Below are positions 1-7,667 of a DNA stretch of 64,000 bases, piece after piece. Below the pieces are notes generated by a model. That model was given only the letters and a program-made list of their open reading frames with translations, had not been told where the DNA came from and made no database searches. A program made the position numbers and the translations under genes. Source of the DNA: Geothrix paludis (GTDB taxonomy: Bacteria; Acidobacteriota; Holophagae; Holophagales; Holophagaceae); the NCBI RefSeq assembly GCF_022808815.1, contig NZ_JAKZLC010000002.1, positions 310,001-374,000 of the forward strand, in the 5' to 3' direction. How positions within the stretch are numbered: position 1 is the first letter of the stretch; each line of letters opens with the position of its first letter.

Positions 1-365
1 GCCTGGAGGGCCTGGATGCGGCGGTGGTGGGCCTCAACCGTGGCCAGGCCAGTCTCCGCGGCCTTCAGCTGGCCCTGGAGGTCCTCGTCGCCGAGGGAGA
101 TCAGCAGGGTGCCCGCGGACACCCGCTGGCCTTCCTGGACCAGCACGCGCTTCACCTGGGCGGCCATGCGGGTGGACATCGTGGCCGTGCGGCTGGACTG
201 CAGCGTGGCAGCCACCCAGGCACCGCCTTCCGGCGCGCCGCCACCCACCAGGGACACGGCGACCCGTGGCAGTTCCTTTTCCACTCGGGAATCCCGCTTG
301 CTCCCGCAAGCGAGAGTCCCGAGCAGCGCTGCCCCCAAAGTCAGAGACACAACGACGGTCTTCAT
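1..365 (-). CDS. RND efflux periplasmic adaptor (lipoprotein), partial
   Basis: N-terminal part of a membrane-fusion (HlyD/AcrA-type) protein; the rest lies left of the window. It begins MKTVVVSLTLGAALLGTLACG, a lipoprotein signal with lipobox LLGTLAC, followed by a biotinyl-lipoyl half-motif (VKRVLVQEGQRVSAGTLL) and the start of the alpha-hairpin (LKAAETGLATVEAHHRR). The family links an inner-membrane pump to a TolC channel in the periplasm. Its ATG overlaps the stop codon of the upstream tolC-like gene (ATGA), so the two are translationally coupled; an inner-membrane RND or ABC component probably follows outside the window. Family assignment is secure, substrate unknown. Confidence 0.85.
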   Translation of the reverse strand, partial: MKTVVVSLTLGAALLGTLACGSKRDSRVEKELPRVAVSLVGGGAPEGGAWVAATLQSSRTATMSTRMAAQVKRVLVQEGQRVSAGTLLISLGDEDLQGQLKAAETGLATVEAHHRRIQALQ

Positions 366-1675
366 GGCTTCACTCCTTCGATGGGGGTGCCGGTGGCGAG
401 ATCAAGGCTGGCGCGGCTCACGCGAAGATCGAACAGGCTCTGGAGGATGAGGGTGCGGGCGCCCTGCACGGCGGCTTCGGCGTCGAGCACCTCGATGAGG
501 GGGGCGAGACCTTCCTTGTGGCGGGCCTCCCGCAGGCGCTTGGATTCCTCGGCGGCGGCCAGGGATTCCTTCGCCGCGGCGTAGCGGGCCTGGGCGGCGA
601 GGACGCCTTCCCTGGCCACGCGGATCTCGTGCTCGGCCTGCTGCTGCTTGAAGTCCCGCATCTCGCGGGCGGCGCGCTCCTGGGCGCGGGCGGCCCGGGC
701 CTTGGCCTGGTCCGGCGCCGAGAACACCTTCCACTTCACGCCCACGCCGGCCCAGGTCCAGTTCCCCTTGTCGGACCAGGAATGGTGGAGGGTGCCTGCG
801 CCGAGTTCCACGCCCACCTCGGGCATCAGGTTGCCCTTGGCGGCCTTGGCGCCTTCGGCGGCGGCGCGGGCCTCCAGGTCCGCAGCCACCAGGTCGCCGC
901 GCACGCCGGCGGGGAGGCTGGCCGGGGGATCCGTGGGTTCAAGCGGCGTGGCCAGCGGCCCTTCCACAGGCCCCGTGCCCGTGAGCAGGCCCAGCCCCGA
1001 ACGGGCGGCATGCACCTGCTTGGTGACGTCGGCCTTCTGGGCGTCGATCTGGGCGTGGAAGGCCTTGAGACGCTGGAGCTCCGACTCCAGCATCAGGCCC
1101 TGCTTGACGCGGGCCCCCACGAAGTCCTCCATGCCCTGGATCCAGGTCCGGGAATCCTCCACCCACAGCAGGGCCTGCTCCGCCACCTGGGTGCCGAAGT
1201 AGGCCTCCACCACCGCCTGGGCCGCCTCCTGCTTCCGGCGCTCCTGGCTGGCCACCTCGGCCTGGGCCATGAAGTCGCCCGCCCGCCGGGCGGCGGTGAT
1301 CCGGCCGCCGGTGTAGAGGGGCTGCTGGAGCACGGCCGAGCCGCCGTAGGCGCCGATGGCATCCGGGTGGTTCAGGCTGTCGGGGTTGAAGTCCGCCGCG
1401 GTGATGCGCGCCTGGTTCAGCTTGATGCCGAAGGCCATCATGGGCTCGTTGGTACGGATCCCCTGGGCCTGGAGCGTGAGGCTCGGCAACCGGAGGTCGC
1501 GGGTGCCCTCGGCTTCCGCCTGGCGGGATTCCACCATGGCCTGGCCCGCGCGGAGGCCGGCCTGGTCGCGCCATGCCTTCCGGATGCTGTCGGCCACGGT
1601 CAAGCCCTCCTGCGCCAGGAGGCTTCCCCCCGACAGCAGCGCCAAGCTCAATCCCGTTATGGCTTTAATGTTCAT
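362..1675 (-). CDS. TolC-family outer-membrane efflux protein
   Basis: 437 aa, the usual length for an outer-membrane efflux channel. A Sec signal peptide (MNIKAITGLSLALLSGGSLLAQ) is followed by the long alpha-helical OEP repeats rich in Ala, Glu and Gln, including the typical motif LYTGGRITAARRAG near residue 120 and a second OEP repeat ending SLDLATGTPIEG. Such trimers form the exit duct of tripartite pumps. An AGGAGTATTCC-type ribosome binding site lies just upstream of the ATG. It sits between an arsR-type regulator (50 bp upstream) and the adaptor gene (4-bp overlap), which suggests one operon controlled by that regulator. Substrate not predictable. Confidence 0.88.
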   Translation of the reverse strand: MNIKAITGLSLALLSGGSLLAQEGLTVADSIRKAWRDQAGLRAGQAMVESRQAEAEGTRDLRLPSLTLQAQGIRTNEPMMAFGIKLNQARITAADFNPDSLNHPDAIGAYGGSAVLQQPLYTGGRITAARRAGDFMAQAEVASQERRKQEAAQAVVEAYFGTQVAEQALLWVEDSRTWIQGMEDFVGARVKQGLMLESELQRLKAFHAQIDAQKADVTKQVHAARSGLGLLTGTGPVEGPLATPLEPTDPPASLPAGVRGDLVAADLEARAAAEGAKAAKGNLMPEVGVELGAGTLHHSWSDKGNWTWAGVGVKWKVFSAPDQAKARAARAQERAAREMRDFKQQQAEHEIRVAREGVLAAQARYAAAKESLAAAEESKRLREARHKEGLAPLIEVLDAEAAVQGARTLILQSLFDLRVSRASLDLATGTPIEGVKP

Positions 1676-1725
1676 AAAGGAATACTCCTAAGCAAAAAAA
1701 AGCAACTGCATATAAAAGCATTCGT

Positions 1726-2055
1726 TCATTTAAGGGCCTTGTAGGTCATCTTCGCACGGTCGGTCACATGACCGCACACCAGGTCGCAGAGCTCGCCCAC
1801 CAGGGGCATCACGGGGGTGAAGTACACCGCATTGCCCTCGGGCTCGCGGGTCACGAGGCCCACGCGCACGAGGCAGGCCAGATGCTTCGACGCGTTGGCC
1901 TGGGACAGGCCCGAGGCCTCGGCCACGGCCCCCTGGCTGAGGGGCCCCTTGTTGTCGAGGAGGGAACGGAGGATCTTCAGGCGGGAGGCGTCGCCCAGGG
2001 CGCTGAACAGGCCGCTCACTTCTTCGATCATGGGATTGCTGAGCTGGTGATTCAC
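1726..2055 (-). CDS. ArsR/SmtB-family HTH repressor
   Basis: 109 aa, typical ArsR size. The winged helix is clear: LFSALGDASRLKILRSL (helix 1-2), then the recognition helix SGLSQANASKHLACLVRVGLV and wing REPEGNAVYF. The ArsR metal box ELCxCDL is not present; Cys occurs in HLACLV and near the C-terminus (GELCDLVCGH), so the inducer is unclear. The start is GTG (codons GTG-AAT-CAC) with GGAG about 9 nt upstream. As first gene before the tolC-adaptor pair it is probably the autorepressor of the efflux operon. DNA-binding family secure, ligand unknown. Confidence 0.85.
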   Translation of the reverse strand: MNHQLSNPMIEEVSGLFSALGDASRLKILRSLLDNKGPLSQGAVAEASGLSQANASKHLACLVRVGLVTREPEGNAVYFTPVMPLVGELCDLVCGHVTDRAKMTYKALK

Positions 2056-2072
2056 GACTTCAACTCCATGCG

Positions 2073-2103
2073 ACTATATTCATCCAGTTCTCAGGCTTGT
2101 CAA
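2073..2103 (-). promoter_or_regulatory. Putative sigma-70 promoter of the arsR-tolC operon
   Basis: On the minus strand TTGACA (2098-2103) and TATAGT (2073-2078) are separated by 19 nt, slightly long but with near-consensus hexamers, about 18 bp upstream of the GTG start of the arsR-type gene. The immediate surroundings are AT-rich compared with the rest of the window. Confidence 0.45.
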
Positions 2104-2304
2104 CCCGGAAATCTGGACCTCACTGAAAAACTGTATATCCATCGGAGCATCCAGCAACCGACATTCCATCCCTCTGCGGGGATTTGCGGGGATTCGTGAT
2201 GGACATCATCTCTTTACCGGGAAAATCCACCCGGAGGTCCGCCGAGCTCAGCCACCGGCCCGCCATGCCCGGCCCCCAATGCTAGGCTGGGACAGGAGGC
2301 CCCC

Positions 2305-2823
2305 GTGGAGGACCTGGACGCCCGCGCAGCTAAGATCCGCTTGCTCTGCACCGACATCGACGGGGTCCTCACCGACGGCTCCCTGCACTACGGCCCGGAG
2401 CCCGGCCACACGAAGGCCTTCCATGTGCGGGACGGGGCCGCCATCAAGCACCTGCAGCGGGCCGGCATCCCCGTGGCCTTCATCTCGGGCCTGGACGCCG
2501 GTGCCACCGTGACCCGGGCCCGGGACCTCGGCGTGGAGGACTGTTTTGCGGGGCACCTGGAGAAGCTGCCCATCCTCGACCAGCTCTGCGCCAAGTACGG
2601 CCTGGCTTACGATCAGGTCGGTCACCTGGGCGACGACCTGCCGGACCTGCCCTTGCTCCGCCGCGTGGGCCTGGCCTGCTGCCCTTCGGATGCGGCGGAG
2701 GAGGTGAAGGCCGTCTGCCATTGGACCGTGCCCGTCCCCGGCGGCCGGGGCGTGCTGCGCCAGGCGGCCGAGCGGATCCTGAAGGCCCAGGGGCGGTGGG
2801 ACGAGATCGTGGGCCGGTACTAG
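2305..2823 (+). CDS. kdsC: KdsC-like HAD phosphatase (KDO-8-phosphate phosphatase)
   Basis: 172 aa, the length of small C0-type HAD phosphatases. The nucleophile motif CTDIDGVLTDG (Asp17, Asp19) is the KdsC signature; motif II is FISGLDAG (Ser), the Lys sits near GHLEKL, and motif IV is GHLGDDLPDLP with the Asp pair. The family removes phosphate from KDO-8-P in lipopolysaccharide core synthesis in the cytoplasm; NeuNAc-9-P phosphatase-like activity is an alternative. Start is GTG with GGAGG 5 nt upstream. It is divergent from the arsR operon and has no kdsA/kdsD neighbours here, so the precise substrate rests on motif similarity only. Confidence 0.8.
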   Translation: MEDLDARAAKIRLLCTDIDGVLTDGSLHYGPEPGHTKAFHVRDGAAIKHLQRAGIPVAFISGLDAGATVTRARDLGVEDCFAGHLEKLPILDQLCAKYGLAYDQVGHLGDDLPDLPLLRRVGLACCPSDAAEEVKAVCHWTVPVPGGRGVLRQAAERILKAQGRWDEIVGRY

Positions 2824-2846
2824 CCCGTTGACCCGAGAGCCTCAAG

Positions 2847-3116
2847 GATCTCCACGAAGGGCACGAAGGAAAGCGGAACGCGAAGAGCACGAATACGCCC
2901 TTCGGGCGTGCGAAGGGCGCGAAGAGGATCCGACCCACCGCGGACATCCCTTCGCGAGCGGCGGCCATGGCAGCCCATGAAGCCGCCCGCAACCGCCGCT
3001 CGTGAAGTCAGGCGCGCGATGCACGCCCGGGGGCCGAAGGTCCGGATGTCCTGGCCAGGGCGCTGGAGGATACCTTCGTGGCCTTCACGTATTTCTTCGT
3101 GCCCTTCGTGGAGATC
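2847..3116. repeat. Intergenic element bounded by perfect 22-bp inverted repeats
   Basis: A 22-bp sequence at 2847-2868 (GATCTCCACGAAGGGCACGA plus AG) is repeated exactly in inverse orientation at 3095-3116. Inside are further copies of the CACGAAG / CTTCGTG unit and a hairpin ACGCCC-ttc-GGGCGT (2895-2909). The stretch fills almost the whole gap between kdsC and the M3 peptidase gene and I see no convincing gene in it. It resembles non-autonomous repeats of the CTTCGTG type, but no copy number can be judged from one window. Confidence 0.6.
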
Positions 3117-3137
3117 AGTTGAAGCTCGAGCGGGCCT

Positions 3138-5231
3138 CTACTTCAGGCCGCGCTTCTCCAGCAGGGGCTCCACCTTGGGATCGCGGCCGCGGAAGTTCCG
3201 GTAGAGCTGCGCGGGATCCATCGTGCCGCCCTTGGAGAGCACCTCGGCGCGGAACTTGGCGGCGGTGGCGGGATCGAAGAGGTTGCCCTTCTCCTTGAAG
3301 GCCTGGAAGGCGTCGCTGTCGAGCACGGCGCTCCAGATGTAGCTGTAGTAGCCCGCCGCGTAGCCGCCCATGATGTGGTTGAAGTAGGGGCTGCGGTAGC
3401 GGGGCGGGATCTCGGCGATGAGGCCCCACTTGGCGAGCGAGGCCTTCTCGAAGGCGGCGGTGTCCTGGGGCTTGGTGGTGGTCAGCGTGTGCCAGTCCAT
3501 GTCCAGCAGCGAGGCGGCCATGTACTCGGTGGTGGCGAAACCCTGGCCGAAGGTGGCGGCCTTCTTCATCTTGGCCACCAGGGCGTCGGGGATGACCTCG
3601 CCGGTCTTGTAGTGCTTGGCGTAGAGCTTCAGCATCTCCGGCTCCATGGACCAGTTCTCCATGACCTGGCTGGGCAGCTCCACGAAGTCCCGCGGCGTGC
3701 CGGCGGTGCCGCGGTAGCGGCCCTTGTAGAAGAGGCCGTGCAGGCCGTGGCCGAACTCGTGGAAGAGGGTCCGCACTTCATCTGAGGTCAGCAGCGCGGG
3801 ACGGTCGCCCGCCGGCGCGGTGAAGTTGCAGACGTTCACCACCACGGGATCCACCTGCTTCCCGTCCTTCACCCAGGCGGGACGGTAGCTGCTCATCCAG
3901 GCGCCGCCACGCTTGCCGGGGCGCGGGTGGTAGTCCACGTAGATCAGGCCCAGGTGCCGGCCGTCCTGTTCCTTCACCTCGAAGCAGCGCACATCCTTCT
4001 GGTAGACGGGCATGTCCTTCAGTTCCGTGAAGGTGATGCCGTAGAGCCGGCCCGCCAGCGTGAACGCCCCCTGGCGCACGGCGTCGATGGCGAAGTAGGG
4101 CTTCACCGATTCCTCGTCGAAGTCGTACTTGGCCTGCTTCACCTTCTCGGCGTAGTAGCGCCAGTCCCAGGCCTCCAGCTTCTGGCCGGGCAGGTCCTTG
4201 GCCATCATGGCCTGCAACTCGGCGCGCTCCTTCTTGGCGACCTCCAGTGCGGGCTTCCAGATCTGGTCCAGCAGGCCGTAGACACCCTTGGGATCCTTCG
4301 CCATGTTCTCTTCGAGCACATAGTCGGCCCAGGTCTTGTAGCCCAGCAGCTGGGCCTTCTCCACGCGCAGGGCCGCCACCTGGGCCACGATGGCGTTGGT
4401 GTCCGTGTCGCCGCCCTGGTTGCAGCGCTCCAGGTAGCCCGTGAGGATCCGCTTCCGCAGCTCGCGGTTCTGCGCGTACTCCAGGAAGGGCCAGATGCTC
4501 GGGCCGTCCAGGGTGAAGAGCCACTTCCCGTCCTGGCCCGCCTTCTTCGCCGCGGCGGCCGCGGCCAGACGCGTGCCCTCGGGCAGGCCCGCCAGGTCCG
4601 CCGGATCCGTCACCACCATCTGGAAGGCCTTGGTGGCCTTGAGGAGGCGGTCGCCGAAGTCCACGCCCAGCTTGGACAGCTCGGCGTTGATGGCCCGCAT
4701 GCGAACCTGCTGCGCAGGTGTGAGCGCGGCGCCCGCGCGGACGAAGCCCTTGTAGGTGCGCTCCAGCAGCCGGGCCTGGTCGGGTTCCAGCTTCAGCGCG
4801 GCGCGGCCGTCCCACACGGCCTTCACGCGCCCGAAGAGCTTCGCATCCAGGTTGATGTCGTCGCGGTGGGCCGCCAGGAGGGGCATGACCTCGCGGTTCA
4901 CGGCCTGGAGCTTCGGGTTCGTCTCGGCGCCGGTGAGGTTGAAGAAGACCGATCCGATGCGATCCATGAACTGGCCGGACAGGTCCAGGGCCACGATGGT
5001 GTTGGCGAAGGTAGGAGCCTCCTTGGCATCGGCGATGGCAGCCACCTCCGTCTTCTGGCGAGCCATGCCCTCCCGGAAGGCCGGGAGGTAGTGCGCCTCC
5101 TGGATTTCCGCGAAGGGGGGCACGCCGAAGGGTGTCTTCCATTCGCCAAAGAAGGGATTGGTGGCGGTGGCGGGGTCGGCGGCCAGGGCGGGCAGGGTCA
5201 CGAGGGCGGCCAAGACGGAAGCGGGACGCAT
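3138..5231 (-). CDS. dcp: M3-family zinc metallopeptidase, peptidyl-dipeptidase Dcp-like
   Basis: About 697 aa with an export signal (MRPASVLAALVTLPALA). The zinc site HEFGHGLHG lies in the C-terminal half, followed by the Dcp-type stretch TPRDFVELPSQVMENW and the distal Glu region; this order matches Dcp rather than oligopeptidase A. Dcp removes C-terminal dipeptides from peptides. I chose the second ATG as start because AGGAG lies 6 nt before it; the upstream ATG at 5252 would place the ribosome site inside the gene and add seven residues before the signal peptide. Monocistronic, possibly part of peptide catabolism together with the S9 peptidase at 10.5 kb. Confidence 0.9.
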   Translation of the reverse strand: MRPASVLAALVTLPALAADPATATNPFFGEWKTPFGVPPFAEIQEAHYLPAFREGMARQKTEVAAIADAKEAPTFANTIVALDLSGQFMDRIGSVFFNLTGAETNPKLQAVNREVMPLLAAHRDDINLDAKLFGRVKAVWDGRAALKLEPDQARLLERTYKGFVRAGAALTPAQQVRMRAINAELSKLGVDFGDRLLKATKAFQMVVTDPADLAGLPEGTRLAAAAAAKKAGQDGKWLFTLDGPSIWPFLEYAQNRELRKRILTGYLERCNQGGDTDTNAIVAQVAALRVEKAQLLGYKTWADYVLEENMAKDPKGVYGLLDQIWKPALEVAKKERAELQAMMAKDLPGQKLEAWDWRYYAEKVKQAKYDFDEESVKPYFAIDAVRQGAFTLAGRLYGITFTELKDMPVYQKDVRCFEVKEQDGRHLGLIYVDYHPRPGKRGGAWMSSYRPAWVKDGKQVDPVVVNVCNFTAPAGDRPALLTSDEVRTLFHEFGHGLHGLFYKGRYRGTAGTPRDFVELPSQVMENWSMEPEMLKLYAKHYKTGEVIPDALVAKMKKAATFGQGFATTEYMAASLLDMDWHTLTTTKPQDTAAFEKASLAKWGLIAEIPPRYRSPYFNHIMGGYAAGYYSYIWSAVLDSDAFQAFKEKGNLFDPATAAKFRAEVLSKGGTMDPAQLYRNFRGRDPKVEPLLEKRGLK

Positions 5232-5314
5232 GGAAGTCTCCTGGGGGGTCATATTTCACTCTAGCATCATCTTACGAGGGATCACCCCCCAGACGGGTCG
5301 GGTATCCTCGGGGC

Positions 5315-6289
5315 ATGACCAGCCTCATCTCCTCGCGCATCGCCCGGGCCGGGGCCCTGCTGGGTCTCGCCCTGCTCCTGGCCTGCCAGCCCCAGGCCCC
5401 CGTGGTGGTGCCTCAGGCGCCGCCACCCCAGGTCCAGCCTCCGGCCCCGCCCAAGCCCCAGGGCCCCCCGCCCAAACCGAAGATCGCCCTGGTGCTGGGT
5501 GGCGGCGCTGCCCGCGGGTTCGCGCACATCGGCGTCATCCGAGCCCTGGAACAAGAGAAGATCCCGGTGGACCTGGTGGTGGGCACCAGCGTGGGCAGCC
5601 TCATCGGTGCCATCTACGCGGCGGACCGCAACAGCTTCGAGCTGGAGTGGACCGCCTTCCAGTTGCAGAAGGACGACCTCTTCGACTTCGGCGTGATCTC
5701 CACCGTGGCGGGCATGGGCTTCGCCAAGGGCGACAAGCTCGAGACCTGGGTCAAGGGCCACATCAAGCCGGCCAACATCGAGCAGCTGAAGATCCCCTTT
5801 GCCGCCGTGGCCACGGACCTCAACTGGGGCCAGAAGGTGGTGCTGGACCGCGGCTCCGTGGCCCGTGCCGTGCGCGCCAGCTCGGCGATTCCCGGCGTGT
5901 TCCAGCCCGTGCAGCACATGGGCAAGATCCTGGTGGACGGCGGCGTGGTGGACAACATCCCCATCTCCGTGGCCCGGGCCAAGGGCGCCGACCTCGTCAT
6001 CGCCGTGGACATCAGCGCCAACGTGGGGAACACGGACATCACCAACCTGCTGGGCGTGAGCCTCCAGGCCGCCAACATCATGTTCGCCCTCAATGTGGAG
6101 CACTCGAAGAAGGACGCGGACGTGCTGATCTCGCCGGCCATCGGCGACGTGGGCACCCTGGACTTCACCCAGAAGAAGCGCTGCATGGAGGCGGGCATCG
6201 TGGCCGCCCAGCAGGCCATGCCCGCCATCCGCCAGGCCATCGACAAGTGGGTGGCCGCCCGGATGGCGGCGGCCACCCCGCAGCCCTGA
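5315..6289 (+). CDS. Patatin-like phospholipase lipoprotein (RssA/NTE type)
   Basis: 324 aa. N-terminal lipoprotein signal with lipobox LLLAC, a Pro-rich spacer, then the patatin catalytic set: oxyanion loop GGGAARGFAHIG, nucleophile motif GTSVGSL (Ser of GxSxG) and the catalytic Asp in DGGVVDN. This is the Ser-Asp dyad of bacterial patatins, which hydrolyse phospholipids or other acyl esters; here it would act on the periplasmic face of a membrane. The start was placed at the ATG that precedes the signal peptide; upstream in-frame codons overlap the divergent M3 gene. It ends 1 bp from the convergent gene at 6291. Physiological substrate unknown. Confidence 0.85.
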   Translation: MTSLISSRIARAGALLGLALLLACQPQAPVVVPQAPPPQVQPPAPPKPQGPPPKPKIALVLGGGAARGFAHIGVIRALEQEKIPVDLVVGTSVGSLIGAIYAADRNSFELEWTAFQLQKDDLFDFGVISTVAGMGFAKGDKLETWVKGHIKPANIEQLKIPFAAVATDLNWGQKVVLDRGSVARAVRASSAIPGVFQPVQHMGKILVDGGVVDNIPISVARAKGADLVIAVDISANVGNTDITNLLGVSLQAANIMFALNVEHSKKDADVLISPAIGDVGTLDFTQKKRCMEAGIVAAQQAMPAIRQAIDKWVAARMAAATPQP

Positions 6290-6290
6290 T

Positions 6291-6872
6291 CTACTTCACG
6301 AACACCATGTCGCCCATGGGGTTGAGGTAGAAGCGTTCGCCTCGGGCGTTCTCCTGGATGACGCGGCCCTGGGCGTCCACGCCCGCCACGGACACCCGCT
6401 GCTCGCCCTTGATGCCGTCGAACTTGAGGTAGCCGGCTCGACCCGGCGCCATGGCTTGACCCGGCGCCATGGCCCGGCCGGGGGCCGGTGCGAGCTTGAT
6501 GTAGCCCAGGGACTCGGCGCTGTGGAACTGCAGGTCGCCGGTGTTCGGCTCCACCTGGAAGTACTCGCCCTGAGGCGTCTTGAAGACGGGCCGTCCGTTC
6601 AGCATGCCCGCCACGGACAGGCTGCCCCGCCACTTCATGAAGGTGCCGGCGAACTTGATGGTATAGGCCGCGGCCTCGCGACCGGCGGCGGGGCTCTGGA
6701 CCGCGGGCAGCGCCCGGGGGGCTGCCTGGCCGAGGGGCTGGGATGCGGGGGACTGAGGTTTGGGAGGCTGGGGCCGGGTGGCCTGGGCCGAGGCGCCGGA
6801 GGTGAGGAACACGCTGGCGGAGAGCATCGCGACCGCCGGAGACTGCGACTTGCTGCTGGGTTTCCGCTTCAT
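6291..6872 (-). CDS. Secreted protein of unknown function
   Basis: 193 aa, not recognised. An N-terminal signal-like segment (AVAMLSASVFLTSGASAQA) is followed by a Pro/Gln/Ala-rich linker and a C-terminal part containing two similar units: GRPVFKTPQGEYFQVEPNTG and GRVIQENARGERFYLNPMGD, both shaped like short beta-repeat strands ending in a turn. A tandem MAPGQAMAPGRA stretch separates them. Start chosen at the ATG with GGAGGAGGATCC before it; an earlier ATG-ATG pair upstream would overlap the SET-domain gene. It lies 26 bp downstream of the SET-domain gene on the same strand, so co-transcription is likely. No function proposed. Confidence 0.6.
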   Translation of the reverse strand: MKRKPSSKSQSPAVAMLSASVFLTSGASAQATRPQPPKPQSPASQPLGQAAPRALPAVQSPAAGREAAAYTIKFAGTFMKWRGSLSVAGMLNGRPVFKTPQGEYFQVEPNTGDLQFHSAESLGYIKLAPAPGRAMAPGQAMAPGRAGYLKFDGIKGEQRVSVAGVDAQGRVIQENARGERFYLNPMGDMVFVK

Positions 6873-6898
6873 GGATCCTCCTCCTGGGTGGTGCCGCA

Positions 6899-7429
6899 TC
6901 AACCCTGCGGCGGGGCGGCCTGTGCGGGGGTGGCGCGCCCGGCCTTCGCGCGCCGCTTCGGGAGGGCCACCAGGGTGCCCCGGCAGGTCGGGGCCCCGCA
7001 GTGGCAGGGGAACAGCTCGCGACTCAGGGCGCGAGAGAGGCGCGCCGAGCCGACAGACTGCAGCTGGTAGTCGAAGGTCAGCTCGGCCCCGGCCGGAATC
7101 TCCTGCATGGCGTAAACGTAGGGCGTCCCATCGAAGATGTAGATCTCGCAGTTGGGCTCGCAGCTGTGGTTGACGAAGCGGGCGTCGTTGCCCCCCTCCG
7201 CGCCGTCGATGGCCGTGTCCTCGTCCAGGTTCAGGACGTACGTCAGCGTCCGCTCACCCCGCCCGGCCGCGGCCAGCAACTCGGCCTTGGCCACGCGCCG
7301 CCCGGCATATTCGAAGACCCGCGTCCCCCTCGGGATCGGACGCTTGGCGAAGACCCCGGTGCCGTGGATGGCCGAGGCCTGGACCCGGATGAAGTCCCTG
7401 TCCGGTCCTGGGGCTTTGGGACTCGGCAT
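6899..7429 (-). CDS. SET-domain protein (putative lysine methyltransferase)
   Basis: 176 aa. The SET core is recognisable: an N-terminal GTGVFAKRPIPRGTRVFEYAG, the pseudoknot motif ARFVNHSCEPNC (SAM-binding NHS), a second motif ELTFDYQ and a post-SET-like Cys cluster CHCGAPTCRG. Eukaryotic-type SET proteins of this size occur sporadically in bacteria; targets may include small basic or ribosomal proteins, but none can be named here. Start selected at the ATG with AGGAGG 5 nt upstream; the longer reading frame to 7522 lacks such a site. C-terminal tail is Ala/Pro/Lys rich. Divergent from the lipoprotein gene at 7668. Confidence 0.85.
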   Translation of the reverse strand: MPSPKAPGPDRDFIRVQASAIHGTGVFAKRPIPRGTRVFEYAGRRVAKAELLAAAGRGERTLTYVLNLDEDTAIDGAEGGNDARFVNHSCEPNCEIYIFDGTPYVYAMQEIPAGAELTFDYQLQSVGSARLSRALSRELFPCHCGAPTCRGTLVALPKRRAKAGRATPAQAAPPQG

Positions 7430-7667
7430 GCCACCTCCTGGAGGCGCGTGGCGGAGTGGATGGAAGCGGCCGTCAGAACGGCGTGGGGTTGATCGGCCGG
7501 AGGAGACCCCCATCATGATCACCCCCTGTCTGTGTGAACAGGAAATTCAGGTGGTCCCGGTCGATCTCACGGGGCTGGCCCGCCGGCGATCCACGGACGT
7601 AGAATCCGGTCATCCGAAGTACGACAGAAGCCCCCTTCCCTTCAGAGCATTCCACGCCGAGGATGCC

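Noticed and set aside
7152-7667. Extended N-terminus of the DUF900-like lipoprotein gene
   Set aside because: Frame is open but overlaps the SET-domain gene on the other strand and would bury the lipoprotein signal; ATG at 7668 is preferred.
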